A DNA stretch of 47,090 nt, taken from Caldisphaera sp. (GTDB lineage Archaea; Thermoproteota; Thermoprotei_A; Sulfolobales; Acidilobaceae). Shown in pieces: positions 17,714 to 26,438 of the stretch. The number at the start of each line of letters is the position of its first letter. Position 1 is the stretch's first letter. The translations under genes were made by a program, and so were the position numbers. A model generated the notes under the pieces. The model was not told the origin of the DNA. It was given only the letters and a program-made list of their open reading frames with translations, and did no database searches. The DNA lies in contig NZ_JAGDXI010000006.1 of assembly GCF_023256325.1 (NCBI RefSeq), positions 1 to 47,090 of the forward strand. The letters run 5' to 3'.

Positions 17714-18838
17714 ATGAAATCAAATAAAAAACTAGTTTCATATTTGCTCATATTATTAATATCACTAACAGCTCAAATTCCTTTAACTACGTTAAGATTT
17801 GTTATACCTATATTTGCCCATAATGCAGGTGCATCAATTTTTATAATAGGCCTATTAGGAACAGTTTATGGCTCCATATATTTTGTTTTAGCATCAATAT
17901 TTGGTAGGTATTCAGAAAAAATTGGGATTAAAAGAATGGCTTCTTTAGGCATGATATTATATTTAGTAATATCTCTTATTTATACGCAATTTAGGACTCC
18001 TTATGAATACTTATTAGGAAAAAGTCTTGAGGCGGTATCAATGGCTATGGTTTGGCCAGCCGTTGAGGGACTATCATCTAAACTAGGTAACAAAAATAAA
18101 GAAAGCGCTTTACTTATGTATACATTTGGATGGAGTATTGGAGCTTCAATAGCTCCTTACATAGCTTCATTTCTGCTTATTTACAATGATTTGTATCCAT
18201 TGTTCTTTTCATCTATTATTAGTCTCTTATCTTTTATTTTCATTATAATATCAAAGCCAGGCGAAGAAGGAGAAATCATAGAAGGTTTTGAGGGATTTTC
18301 AATTGCTTTTAATATAGTTTTTCCTATGTTGATATATGGGTTCGATTCATCAATATTTTATAGTTTTTATAGTGTTTATGGGACAATATATAATTTTGGA
18401 AAGTATAGTACAGGTTTGATTGGAACTTTTTATGGTATTTTTCAAACAATAGCATTCGTTATAAGCTGGTTAATTTCAAGAAGAATCAAGTCAGGTAAAT
18501 TAATTGTTATTGGAACAATAATGAGCCTATTTGTTTTTCTTGTCTATTTATATCATACAGTTTTGATAAGTATTGTTTCATTTTCTATATTGGGATTTGG
18601 TATGGGGCTTGTTTATTATTCAGCATTAATAAACATATTTAGAACATTTCATAAGGATGTTACATCTAAAACAGGTATATTTGAATCATCTATAGGGGTT
18701 GGTTATGTAATTGGTCCATTAGTTGCTGGCATACCTACAAAATTAGGTTATATTTTGCCATGGCTTGTTCTAGTGATATTTTCATTTTTATTATTATTAA
18801 TAGAAATTATTGGTCATTTCAAGGGCAAACTTATGTAA
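17714..18838 (+). CDS. MFS transporter
   Basis: A membrane protein of 374 residues with about 11-12 hydrophobic segments spread over the whole length. The loop between helices 2 and 3, GRYSEKIGIKRMASLG, fits the major facilitator signature (G-x3-D/E-x2-G-x-R/K). It follows aroD by 47 nt on the same strand and may be read from the aro transcript, which would suit export or import of an aromatic compound, but nothing in the sequence fixes the substrate. The SD is weak (GATGGGATT). Confidence 0.75.
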   Translation: MKSNKKLVSYLLILLISLTAQIPLTTLRFVIPIFAHNAGASIFIIGLLGTVYGSIYFVLASIFGRYSEKIGIKRMASLGMILYLVISLIYTQFRTPYEYLLGKSLEAVSMAMVWPAVEGLSSKLGNKNKESALLMYTFGWSIGASIAPYIASFLLIYNDLYPLFFSSIISLLSFIFIIISKPGEEGEIIEGFEGFSIAFNIVFPMLIYGFDSSIFYSFYSVYGTIYNFGKYSTGLIGTFYGIFQTIAFVISWLISRRIKSGKLIVIGTIMSLFVFLVYLYHTVLISIVSFSILGFGMGLVYYSALINIFRTFHKDVTSKTGIFESSIGVGYVIGPLVAGIPTKLGYILPWLVLVIFSFLLLLIEIIGHFKGKLM

Positions 18839-18850
18839 AAATAACATCGA

Positions 18851-19990
18851 CTAAATTTTAATTAAAGGCACGTAAATTTCTTCATATGTTAAACCGCTGT
18901 GATTTCCTCTTAAATTTAATCCTGGATCATTTTCCCTATATGTATACAGATATTTTGTCTCGTTATCCTTTGCTATACCTAAATAATCTCCCATATTATT
19001 ATTTAATACATATTCATCTACTTTGCCTAATAATTTTTTATCTATTATCTCATTTTTATCTAGGACCATTAGATTGTATTTTTCTTCTAAATAATTCTTT
19101 ATATTGTTTCTTGTTTTAAACCATATAGCCCTTGAATCACCATATGGAGGTATTTCTAGCATATCTATTAATTCTTTATCTTGATTCCAGACAATAGTTT
19201 TCTTAACAGTAATTTGTCCATGATCTGCAAATATTATAAACGTATAGTTTTTAAATTTATAAGCTACTTTTAATATGTTTTCTAAAACATATTTAGTATC
19301 ATAGATTATGAATTCTTGGTACTCATTATTATAGCCATAAGAATGACCCAAATGATCAGGACTATCATAATAAACGAAAATACCATCGTATTGATTAGAG
19401 TTAAGAGCTTTAACTAAATTAATTATCATATCTGTTGAATTGTGATAACCGTTTAAAGAAATTAAATCAGGTCTCTTTAAATCTTTATGAAAAGTATTTG
19501 TAAACTCAGTATTTGAAATGCTATTGTGAACTATAGATAATATTTTTTTATCAGTTTCATAAAGCCAAGGTCTTACCGGAAAGGCTTGATTATACGGTAT
19601 ATATTGTTTCAGGCTATCGCTAATAGATTCTCCCACATAATTATATCTCAAAGTGTTTATTATACCTCCCAGTTTTTTGTTAAACATAGTATAACCTAAT
19701 ATTCCGTGTTCTCCTGGAGATTGTGCAGTAAATATAGTTGATGTAACTGAGGATGTAGTTGAAGGAAAAATCGTTTTTATTTGTTCAACTTCTCCATTAA
19801 TTTCTATATTTATTTTTTTGAAGAGATCCCATCCTAATCCATCTAAAAATATAAAAACTAGCTTGTTCCCTTGGAATTCCATTGGATTAACTAGACAACT
19901 CCTTCTTACATTAAAAAATTTCGCTAATCCACATGCTAATCCATATATTGTTTTGTTTGTTTCATAGTCAGGGTAAACTAGTCCTTCCAT
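18851..19990 (-). CDS. Phosphodiesterase/nucleotide pyrophosphatase-like protein
   Basis: Alkaline phosphatase superfamily member of the type I phosphodiesterase kind. Metal and nucleophile motifs are FLDGLGWDLF, the Thr/Ser cluster in PSTTSSVTSTIFTAQSPGEHGILGY, YYDSPDHLGHSYG, FADHGQ and a final NHSG. 379 residues with no signal peptide, so it is probably cytoplasmic. GGGGAT precedes the ATG at 19990. It is convergent with the MFS gene (12-nt gap). The natural substrate is unknown. Confidence 0.78.
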   Translation of the reverse strand: MEGLVYPDYETNKTIYGLACGLAKFFNVRRSCLVNPMEFQGNKLVFIFLDGLGWDLFKKINIEINGEVEQIKTIFPSTTSSVTSTIFTAQSPGEHGILGYTMFNKKLGGIINTLRYNYVGESISDSLKQYIPYNQAFPVRPWLYETDKKILSIVHNSISNTEFTNTFHKDLKRPDLISLNGYHNSTDMIINLVKALNSNQYDGIFVYYDSPDHLGHSYGYNNEYQEFIIYDTKYVLENILKVAYKFKNYTFIIFADHGQITVKKTIVWNQDKELIDMLEIPPYGDSRAIWFKTRNNIKNYLEEKYNLMVLDKNEIIDKKLLGKVDEYVLNNNMGDYLGIAKDNETKYLYTYRENDPGLNLRGNHSGLTYEEIYVPLIKI

Positions 19991-20072
19991 AATATCCCCA
20001 GTATTAAGAATTTATGGGAAATTTAAACTGTTATATTTAAATTAAGTACCTATTAACATTTATTAATAAAAA

Positions 20073-20080
20073 TTTATATA
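20073..20080 (+). promoter_or_regulatory. TATA box of the aspartokinase operon
   Basis: TTTATATA followed 24 nt later by the SD GAGGTGGGG (20105-20113), so transcription should start near 20100-20104. The aspartokinase ATG is 20246, which implies a 5' untranslated leader of about 145 nt, far longer than the roughly 5-25 nt inferred for other promoters in the window. Confidence 0.6.
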
Positions 20081-20116
20081 CTTGTATAAGAACGTGGGAA
20101 TTAAGAGGTGGGGATG

Positions 20117-20149
20117 ATGAAACACCAAACAAAAATGTTAGATGTATAG
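20117..20149 (+). CDS. Putative aspartokinase-operon leader peptide MKHQTKMLDV
   Basis: A 10-residue ORF starting 9 nt after the GTG of GAGGTGGGG, the same geometry as the aro leader (GAGGTGG, 4-5 nt, ATG). An ATG one codon earlier (20114) would add one Met. It contains Met, Lys and Thr, end products of the aspartate pathway that begins with the next gene. It ends 96 nt before aspartokinase, which has its own well spaced SD. Translation and regulatory meaning are inferred; K and T are common residues, so composition alone is weak evidence. Confidence 0.55.
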   Translation: MKHQTKMLDV

Positions 20150-20235
20150 TATATTGTATTCTAAGTATTTTAGACGTTTTTGTTAATCTGTTAAAACAAG
20201 TAGTTCTGATTAATATAAAGTTAATTTGTAGTAAA
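20150..20235 (+). promoter_or_regulatory. Spacer between the leader ORF and aspartokinase
   Basis: No gene is visible. It holds a T5 run at 20177-20181 and a weak stem of TTTTA-G-AC (20168-20175) with GTTAAAA (20190-20196) around a 14-nt loop. TTAATATAAAG near 20210-20220 could be a second TATA-like element, but it lies only 16 nt before the SD. The segment could carry a pausing or termination signal, but the stem is AT-only and not convincing. Confidence 0.3.
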
Positions 20236-20245
20236 GGTGGTTTAT

Positions 20246-21346
20246 ATGAAAATAAGTATTTTTAAAATAGGAGGATCTATTTTAAGCTCAAAGAATTCTT
20301 ATATAAATATATCAAGTTATATTAAAGATTACTTAGAAGAAAACGATGAAAATCTGTTTATAGTTGTATCAGCTATAAAAGGAGCAACTGACCTGCTCAT
20401 AGATTATTGCGATAAAGGTAATGAAGATTCTTTAAAAAAATTCGTTAATTTATATGAACAAATATCTACTTCTTTTGATAATAAAAATTTAATTAATGAG
20501 ATAAAAGAGAGGATAGACAAGCTTATGAAGATTACCAATGAAGCGAACGTAAATATTGCTTTAAAGGATTACATAGTTTCTTATGGAGAAAAATTAAGTA
20601 AAATAATAATGAAATACGCCTTAAACTATAATGACATAGATGTAGAAACTCTTGATGCAGATAAAATTATTATAACTAATAATAATTATGGAGATGCTTC
20701 AATTGATTTAATTGAAACAAAAAAAGCTTTAAATAAAATTAAAATTAACAAAAAAGTGTTTTTAATTGAAGGTTTTATAGGAAGATCTTATGATAATAAT
20801 GTAACAACATTGGGTAGAGGCGGATCTGATTATACTGCATCTTCGTTAGCATATTTGTTAAATGCTGAAAAGCTTTATTTAGTTACAGATGTGCCTGGAA
20901 TTTTTTCTAGTGATCCAAAAATTGTAAAAAATCCAAAAATTGTAAAGAGATTAAGTTTTGAGGAAGCTATCGAGGCTTCAAAATACAAAGTAAAGGGTAT
21001 AAACTACAAGACTTTTTATCCTTTACTAAAAACAAATGTCAATGTATATGTAGGTATGCCAAATAATTATAATACGTTAATAAATAATAATACTTATTAT
21101 AACGGATATGCTAAGCTCATAGGCTATAAAGAAAATGGAATCGATAAGCTAGTTGGTTTAATTGGAGAGGGCATGAATAAGGAAGACATTATAAATGAAG
21201 TTAATGAAATGCTTAAAAATAAATATGATGAATTAATTATAGAAAAAAATGATACCAGACCATCTCTTTCAATTTATATTAAAAATTATAACTTTTATGA
21301 ACTGTTAAATTCTATTCATGATAAGTTTATAGGTGATTACAAATGA
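20246..21346 (+). CDS. Aspartokinase with a single ACT region
   Basis: Phosphorylates aspartate, the first step to Thr, Met and Ile (and Lys in organisms using the DAP route; Thermoproteota usually make Lys through the LysW route). Motifs are FKIGGS at the N-terminus, FIGRS, TTLGRGGSDYTASSLAY and LVTDVPGIFSSDP. 366 residues. After the kinase core (about residue 275) only one ACT-like segment beginning near LVGLIGEGM is seen, whereas most aspartokinases have two; the first, usually effector-binding, ACT seems missing. The start is ATG 20246 with GGTGGT and a 4-nt spacer; GTG 20237 is inside the SD. It overlaps asd by 4 nt. Confidence 0.9.
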   Translation: MKISIFKIGGSILSSKNSYINISSYIKDYLEENDENLFIVVSAIKGATDLLIDYCDKGNEDSLKKFVNLYEQISTSFDNKNLINEIKERIDKLMKITNEANVNIALKDYIVSYGEKLSKIIMKYALNYNDIDVETLDADKIIITNNNYGDASIDLIETKKALNKIKINKKVFLIEGFIGRSYDNNVTTLGRGGSDYTASSLAYLLNAEKLYLVTDVPGIFSSDPKIVKNPKIVKRLSFEEAIEASKYKVKGINYKTFYPLLKTNVNVYVGMPNNYNTLINNNTYYNGYAKLIGYKENGIDKLVGLIGEGMNKEDIINEVNEMLKNKYDELIIEKNDTRPSLSIYIKNYNFYELLNSIHDKFIGDYK

Positions 21347-22407
21347 AACTAAATGCAATAGTTGTTGGCTCAACCGGTTTAGTTGGACAAAGATTAGTAT
21401 ATTATCTAACAAACCATCCATGGTTTAAATTAATTGGTTTAACTGCATCAAAAGAAAAATCCGGCAAAAAGTATATGGATGCTGTAAAATGGAGTTTAGA
21501 AAATGAAATGCCAAAAGAAGTCAAAGATATGATAGTCTATGATACCGATATTGATTTAATAACTTCTCTTAAACCTGACATAGTTTTCACTGCATTACCT
21601 TCTAATATGTCTCAGTTTTATGATATAGAGTTAGTAAAAAGAGGTTTTTTGGTTATTTCTCACGCTAGCAACAATAGGATGGAACCAGATATACCATTGC
21701 TTAATCCCGAAGTAAATGCAGATCATATATTTGTATCAAAACTTCAAAAAGAGAGATGGAAAGGTAGATTGTTCAAAGTACCTAATTGTGTTACGTCTAT
21801 ATTAACTCTGGCTTTAAAGCCAATTTATGATGATTTTGGAATTCAACAAGTTTTTGTTTCAACTATGCAGGCTTTATCAGGCGCTGGACTTAATGGTGTT
21901 CCCTCTATGGCAATACTTGACAACATAATACCATATATTGAGCATGAAGAAGAAAAGATAGAAAACGAGAGTTTAAAGATATTGGGTTATATAACTCCAA
22001 AAGGTATAAAATTAAATGATAAATTTTATGTATCTCCATCAGTTCATAGAGTAAATGTTTTAGAGGGTCATTTAGAAAGCGTGTTTATAAAAACAGAAAA
22101 AGAGGTCGATATCGATGATATAAAAAAGGCCCTAACGGAATTTAAAGAAAACAAAATAAAGAATTTTGATTTGCCATCAAAACCAAAAAACCCAATTATT
22201 GTTAGAGAGGAAGTTGATAGACCTCAACCAAGATTAGATAGAAACGAAGGTAATGGAATGAGTGTAGTTGTTGGAAGAATTAGAAAAGATAAGAAAAATT
22301 GGATTAAGTTTAATGTCTTAGGTCATAATACTATAAGAGGCGCAGCAGGAAATGGGGTTTTGATTGCAGAGACTTTATTAAAGAACATTGATTCATTAGA
22401 TATTTAA
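21343..22407 (+). CDS. asd: Aspartate-semialdehyde dehydrogenase
   Basis: NADP-dependent reduction of aspartyl phosphate. The Rossmann motif VGSTGLVGQRL, the nucleophile in PNCVTSILTLALKP, the STMQALSGAG loop and the HRVNVLEGHLES segment are visible. 354 residues, archaeal/fungal type. It overlaps aspartokinase (ATGA) and has GGTGAT 5 nt upstream of the ATG. Sulfolobales malonyl-CoA reductase derives from this family, so a reductase role is conceivable, but the aspartokinase partner strongly favours asd. Confidence 0.9.
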   Translation: MKLNAIVVGSTGLVGQRLVYYLTNHPWFKLIGLTASKEKSGKKYMDAVKWSLENEMPKEVKDMIVYDTDIDLITSLKPDIVFTALPSNMSQFYDIELVKRGFLVISHASNNRMEPDIPLLNPEVNADHIFVSKLQKERWKGRLFKVPNCVTSILTLALKPIYDDFGIQQVFVSTMQALSGAGLNGVPSMAILDNIIPYIEHEEEKIENESLKILGYITPKGIKLNDKFYVSPSVHRVNVLEGHLESVFIKTEKEVDIDDIKKALTEFKENKIKNFDLPSKPKNPIIVREEVDRPQPRLDRNEGNGMSVVVGRIRKDKKNWIKFNVLGHNTIRGAAGNGVLIAETLLKNIDSLDI

Positions 22408-22413
22408 ATGTAT

Positions 22414-23151
22414 TTATTCTACAATTATATATACTGGAGCATGATCTGAGCCCATGATTTTGTCCATTATATCGCAATCTTTAACCCTCTCTACTATATC
22501 ACTTGATACTACACAGTAGTCTATCCTCCAACCTATATTCTTCTCTCTTGCGTGGAATCTATAAGTCCACCATGAATATCTATTGGGTTCTTTATGGAAT
22601 ATTCTGAAAGCATCAACATATCCTAAGTCAAGAAAATGTGTCATCCAATCCCTTTCTTGTTGAGTAAATCCTGGATTGTTGATATTGTCTTTTGGTCTCG
22701 CTATGTCTATTTCCTTATGTGCAACGTTAAAGTCACCGCATATTATTTTTGGTTTCTTTAATTTACTTAAGTATTTTTCGAATAGGCTGTTAAAACTTAG
22801 CTTATAATCGAGCCTTGTTAACCCATGTTGGGCGTTTGGAAAATAGGCATTAATTACATAATAATCCTTAAACTCTAGTGAAATAACTCTGCCTTCAGAA
22901 TCGAAGTCTTCATTGCCAATTCCAAAAGTAACATTGATTGGTTTTAATTTGCTCATAGTAAGAGTTCCTGAATAACCTTTTCTCTTAGCCGGATTAATAT
23001 ATATCTCGTATCCTAGTCCATTTAGCTCTTCTGGTATTGAGTCTGTTTTAATTTCCTGGAACATTATTATATCAAATTCTAATATTTCTTTTGGAATGCC
23101 CTTATTTAAAAGACTCCTTAATCCATTTACATTCCAAGTCAAAATTTTCAT
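22414..23151 (-). CDS. Exonuclease III-type AP endonuclease
   Basis: DNA repair nuclease acting at abasic sites. LTWNVNGLRS, MFQEIKTD (metal Glu), CGDFNVAHKEIDIARP, GWRIDYCVVS and the final GSDHAPV (catalytic Asp-His) are complete. 245 residues, the usual size. ATG 23151 has GGTGAT 3 nt upstream. It is convergent with asd, with only a 6-nt gap. Confidence 0.93.
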   Translation of the reverse strand: MKILTWNVNGLRSLLNKGIPKEILEFDIIMFQEIKTDSIPEELNGLGYEIYINPAKRKGYSGTLTMSKLKPINVTFGIGNEDFDSEGRVISLEFKDYYVINAYFPNAQHGLTRLDYKLSFNSLFEKYLSKLKKPKIICGDFNVAHKEIDIARPKDNINNPGFTQQERDWMTHFLDLGYVDAFRIFHKEPNRYSWWTYRFHAREKNIGWRIDYCVVSSDIVERVKDCDIMDKIMGSDHAPVYIIVE

Positions 23152-23498
23152 TAAATCACCAATTGTTAAATTTAAAACTAAATATTTAAATATTAATAAA
23201 GATTGATTTTAAAAATAAATCAGAATAGAAATCTATAAATAATAAATAAATTTCATATACGATTACTAATTTTATTTTGCTCTTTATCAAAAACTTAGAA
23301 ATTGAAACCCATCTTCTATCTATAAATGATTTCTTATTGCTATACTAAGCCATTAGATTTTGAAAATTTTGACTTTGCAATAGATGCTATTGTGATATTT
23401 TAAATATTTTATATGCATAACCTTGCAATAAAAATTTTTATTGAACGTTCAGCAAAGTAAATTTTTATTATTTAATTATTGTAAACTAGGTGTTAAAA
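23152..23498. other. AT-rich intergenic region
   Basis: About 340 nt between two divergent genes, holding the promoter of the exonuclease at its left end and, near 23462-23478, TATA-like T/A tracts in front of the permease SD (AGGTGTT, 23488-23494). I see no ORF with an SD, no RNA gene and no extended repeat. GAAATTGAAAC at about 23298 resembles the end of some CRISPR repeats but occurs once. Confidence 0.4.
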
Positions 23499-24887
23499 AT
23501 GGAAAACAAAAATAGTCTATCAAAAAATTCAGTAACATTTTTAGGAGATTTCTTTAACTCGCTCGCAGGCCAAGCACCAACCTATAGTATAGCGGGTGGA
23601 ACTGCATATATTTTGAGTACATCTTATGTTTCCTCGCCTTTAGCTATGCTAATAACATTGATCGGTGTGATAACTATTGTATATTCAGTTATAATATTAT
23701 CGAAAAGATATGCTCATTCAGCTAGTTTTTATTATTATGTTTCAAAAATTTTAGGCAAATCATCAGGTTATTTTAATGGATTAATATATACAATTTTTTA
23801 TAGCGTTGTTGGTATAGGATCAATAGCAATTGCATTTGCCTATTTGGGATATGAAGGTATTTACGCACTAACAGGCATAGAAATTAACCCTCTCTTTCTA
23901 ATTATTATACCTGTTATAGTCGCCTACATAATAGCTTATTTAGGAATTAAACCAAGTATTAAGTCGGAATATTTAGTTTCACTAATAGAAATAAGCATTT
24001 TAATAATATTTATAGTTTTTTCTTTTGTATATAATTCAAAAAATATTTCATTAATGCCATTTACCCTAAAAGGTACTTTTACAAATTCATTAATGGGAGA
24101 ATTAGTTGCGATTTCAGGAGGATTAATATTTTCTATAACTTATTTTATGGGATTTGAAGTTTCAACTCAATTAGGGGAAGAATCTAAAGAACCTAATAAA
24201 AACATACCAAATAGCACATTAATATCAACGCTTATCATGGGTATATTGTACATTTTAGCAACTTATGCTATATTATTAAACATAGGATACAGCTATAATT
24301 CGGTAAACAATTTTATTTCAGAAGCTCAGGGAGAAGGTGTAAATCCTGTTTTCCTTTTAATGAGAAGATATTTGGGCATATTAGGCTTAACAGTTTTTTC
24401 CATTATAACTTTAATTAGTGTTTTTGGATGTTATTTAGCTACATTAAATGCTACATCTAGAATGTTATATGGTATGAGCAAAGAAGGAATTTTACCTAAC
24501 AAATTAAGTGTAACCCATAAAAAATTTAAAAGTCCCATAAATGCTTTAAATGCCAGCACATTAATGAGTTTAATTGCAATTATTATATTTTATTTAATAT
24601 CTTTAAATTATGGTAATTTGATAAACATAACATATAATGCTATGGAAAAAGCGTATGCGATAGATTCTCTTTATTATGTCATTTCTCTTGCATTATTATC
24701 AATTTCTGCTTTCTTAATTTCTGAAATAAAAGGTAAAATTATAAGTATTATAGGATTAGTTATTTTGGGGATAACTTTTTATTATTCGATAGTAAATGTT
24801 TATTATTTGATTACAATAATAATATCATCTCTATTAACAATTTTAACATATTTTTTATTTAAGAATAAATTTCAAATAAATATATAA
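23499..24887 (+). CDS. Amino-acid permease, APC superfamily
   Basis: Integral membrane transporter of 462 residues with about 12 hydrophobic helices. The N-terminal helix-1 region DFFNSLAGQAPTYSIAGG and the mid-protein GFEVSTQLGEESKEPNKNIP are typical of amino acid/polyamine permeases. The start is ATG 23499, 4 nt after GGTGTT; the in-frame GTG at 23490 belongs to the SD. The next gene, an amidohydrolase that may be a peptidase, follows after 35 nt, so the pair may serve amino-acid or peptide use. Substrate unknown. Confidence 0.83.
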   Translation: MENKNSLSKNSVTFLGDFFNSLAGQAPTYSIAGGTAYILSTSYVSSPLAMLITLIGVITIVYSVIILSKRYAHSASFYYYVSKILGKSSGYFNGLIYTIFYSVVGIGSIAIAFAYLGYEGIYALTGIEINPLFLIIIPVIVAYIIAYLGIKPSIKSEYLVSLIEISILIIFIVFSFVYNSKNISLMPFTLKGTFTNSLMGELVAISGGLIFSITYFMGFEVSTQLGEESKEPNKNIPNSTLISTLIMGILYILATYAILLNIGYSYNSVNNFISEAQGEGVNPVFLLMRRYLGILGLTVFSIITLISVFGCYLATLNATSRMLYGMSKEGILPNKLSVTHKKFKSPINALNASTLMSLIAIIIFYLISLNYGNLINITYNAMEKAYAIDSLYYVISLALLSISAFLISEIKGKIISIIGLVILGITFYYSIVNVYYLITIIISSLLTILTYFLFKNKFQINI

Positions 24888-24922
24888 ACATAACTATAAA
24901 CTTTTTGTGAAAGGGGAAATAA

Positions 24923-26179
24923 ATGGGTAAGATTGCCTTAGTTAATGGACTTGTTTTTGATTCAACAGGAAAACCTGTTTTTAAGGGAAATATTTTAATT
25001 AATGAAGGAAAAATAGAGAAGGTTGGAAAAGCAAACGAAATGAACATACCTGATGAATACGAAATAATTGATTTAAAAAATAAATTTGTTATGCCGGGCA
25101 TGATAGACGCGCATCTTCACTTAACAGGAAGCAGGAGCGGAAAGGTGGAAGAAGATTTAATAACTCCTATAGGTGTATTTTTTGCAAGAGCTATTAAAGA
25201 CTTAGAATCTATTATAAATGCCGGCTTTACAACTGTTGTAGATGCAGGAAGTATAATCGCTGTCCAGTTAAAAGAAGCTATTAACGAAAAAACTATAACA
25301 GGACCTAGAATTATAGCAGCAGGCCCAGTATTATCTCAAACTTTTGGTCATGGAGATACCCATTATTTACCAATAGAATATGTAGATTATAGGACTACAA
25401 GAAAATTAACACCCTTCATGTCATTGATTTGCGATGGTACAGATGAATGTAGAAAAGCAACAAGATATGCATTTAGAGAAGGTGCTGATTTTATAAAGGT
25501 GATGGCATCTGGAGGAGTATTATCTCAAAGGGATAGGCCTGAATATAGACAGTTTACTTTAGAGGAACTTAAAGCTATAGTTGATGAAGCTAATGCTGTT
25601 GGTAAATGGGTACATTCTCATGCTGAAGGGAAAATAGGCATAATAAATTCAGCAAAAGCTGGAATAAAAGTAATAGCTCATGGGGATATGATGGACGAAG
25701 AAGCTGCTAATGAAGTATTAAAAGCTGGAAGTGTAGTGATTCCAACATTTGCTATTGATTATGCTCTATTAGAAAAGGGAAGCGAATTAGGTGTGCCAGA
25801 ATGGGGAATGAAAAAAATAAAAGAATTATATGAAATACATGTAGAAAATGCTAAACTTGCGTATAAAATGGGAATTAAATTAGCAACTGGAACAGATTAT
25901 TCTGGAGGAGTAGGGAAACATGGAGACAACGCAATGGAATTAAAACTTTTTGTAGAAAAAATTGGTATGAAAAACGAAGAAGCTTTAATTTCTTCAACTA
26001 AGATTGCTTCTGAAGCAACAGGACTTGAAAAATTAATCGGAACAATTGAAAAAGGAAAGCTAGCAGATTTAATTGTTATTAATGGGAATCCGTTAGATGA
26101 CATAAATGTATTATTAAATAAAGAAAATATACAACTTGTTATGAAAGAAGGAGAAATATATAAAAATAAATTAACATAA
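24923..26179 (+). CDS. Metal-dependent amidohydrolase
   Basis: Amidohydrolase superfamily (imidazolonepropionase/Xaa-Pro dipeptidase-like cluster). Metal ligands are seen in order: HLH in MIDAHLHL, Lys in DFIKVMASGG, His in WVHSHAEG, His in VIAHGDMMD and Asp in GTDYSGG. The C-terminal TIEKGKLADLIVINGNPL completes the small beta domain. 418 residues. Related enzymes cleave dipeptides with C-terminal Arg/Lys or act on other amides; the substrate cannot be assigned. GGGGAA precedes ATG 24923. Probably co-transcribed with the permease. Confidence 0.8.
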   Translation: MGKIALVNGLVFDSTGKPVFKGNILINEGKIEKVGKANEMNIPDEYEIIDLKNKFVMPGMIDAHLHLTGSRSGKVEEDLITPIGVFFARAIKDLESIINAGFTTVVDAGSIIAVQLKEAINEKTITGPRIIAAGPVLSQTFGHGDTHYLPIEYVDYRTTRKLTPFMSLICDGTDECRKATRYAFREGADFIKVMASGGVLSQRDRPEYRQFTLEELKAIVDEANAVGKWVHSHAEGKIGIINSAKAGIKVIAHGDMMDEEAANEVLKAGSVVIPTFAIDYALLEKGSELGVPEWGMKKIKELYEIHVENAKLAYKMGIKLATGTDYSGGVGKHGDNAMELKLFVEKIGMKNEEALISSTKIASEATGLEKLIGTIEKGKLADLIVINGNPLDDINVLLNKENIQLVMKEGEIYKNKLT

Positions 26180-26438
26180 ATATGTAAAAATTCTTACTAT
26201 TAAATTTAACTATTAATCTTTTAATTTTAACTTTGCATAGATTAAGAAAAAAGCTTTCTTTCCATGATAGAGAAATTAACAATTTGTTACAAAGATATTT
26301 TCATAATTACAAAAATATACAGGTATATTCATAAATTTTATAATAACCTTGTATATACTACATAAGTAAAATATTAGTTAAATACATACATTTAAAAAAT
26401 AATTTTAGATAATTAATAAAATTTAGGTGAACCTAAAA

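Noticed and set aside
20168-20196. Intrinsic terminator-like hairpin in the aspartokinase leader
   Set aside because: The stem is nearly all A-T with a bulge and a 14-nt loop and would not be stable in a thermophile; it is kept only as a weak remark in the spacer entry.
20114-20210. Possible C/D box sRNA: ATGATGA (20114-20120) and a later CTGA (about 20206)
   Set aside because: The boxes are about 85 nt apart, no convincing internal D'/C' boxes or terminal stem are seen, and ATGATGA is explained by two adjacent start codons after the SD.
21343-22407. Malonyl-CoA reductase of the 3-hydroxypropionate cycle
   Set aside because: The family relation is real, but the gene overlaps aspartokinase and no carboxylase or cycle genes are adjacent.
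23285-23310. GAAATTGAAAC resembling the 3' end of a CRISPR repeat
   Set aside because: It occurs once; no second copy, no spacers of regular length and no cas genes are visible.
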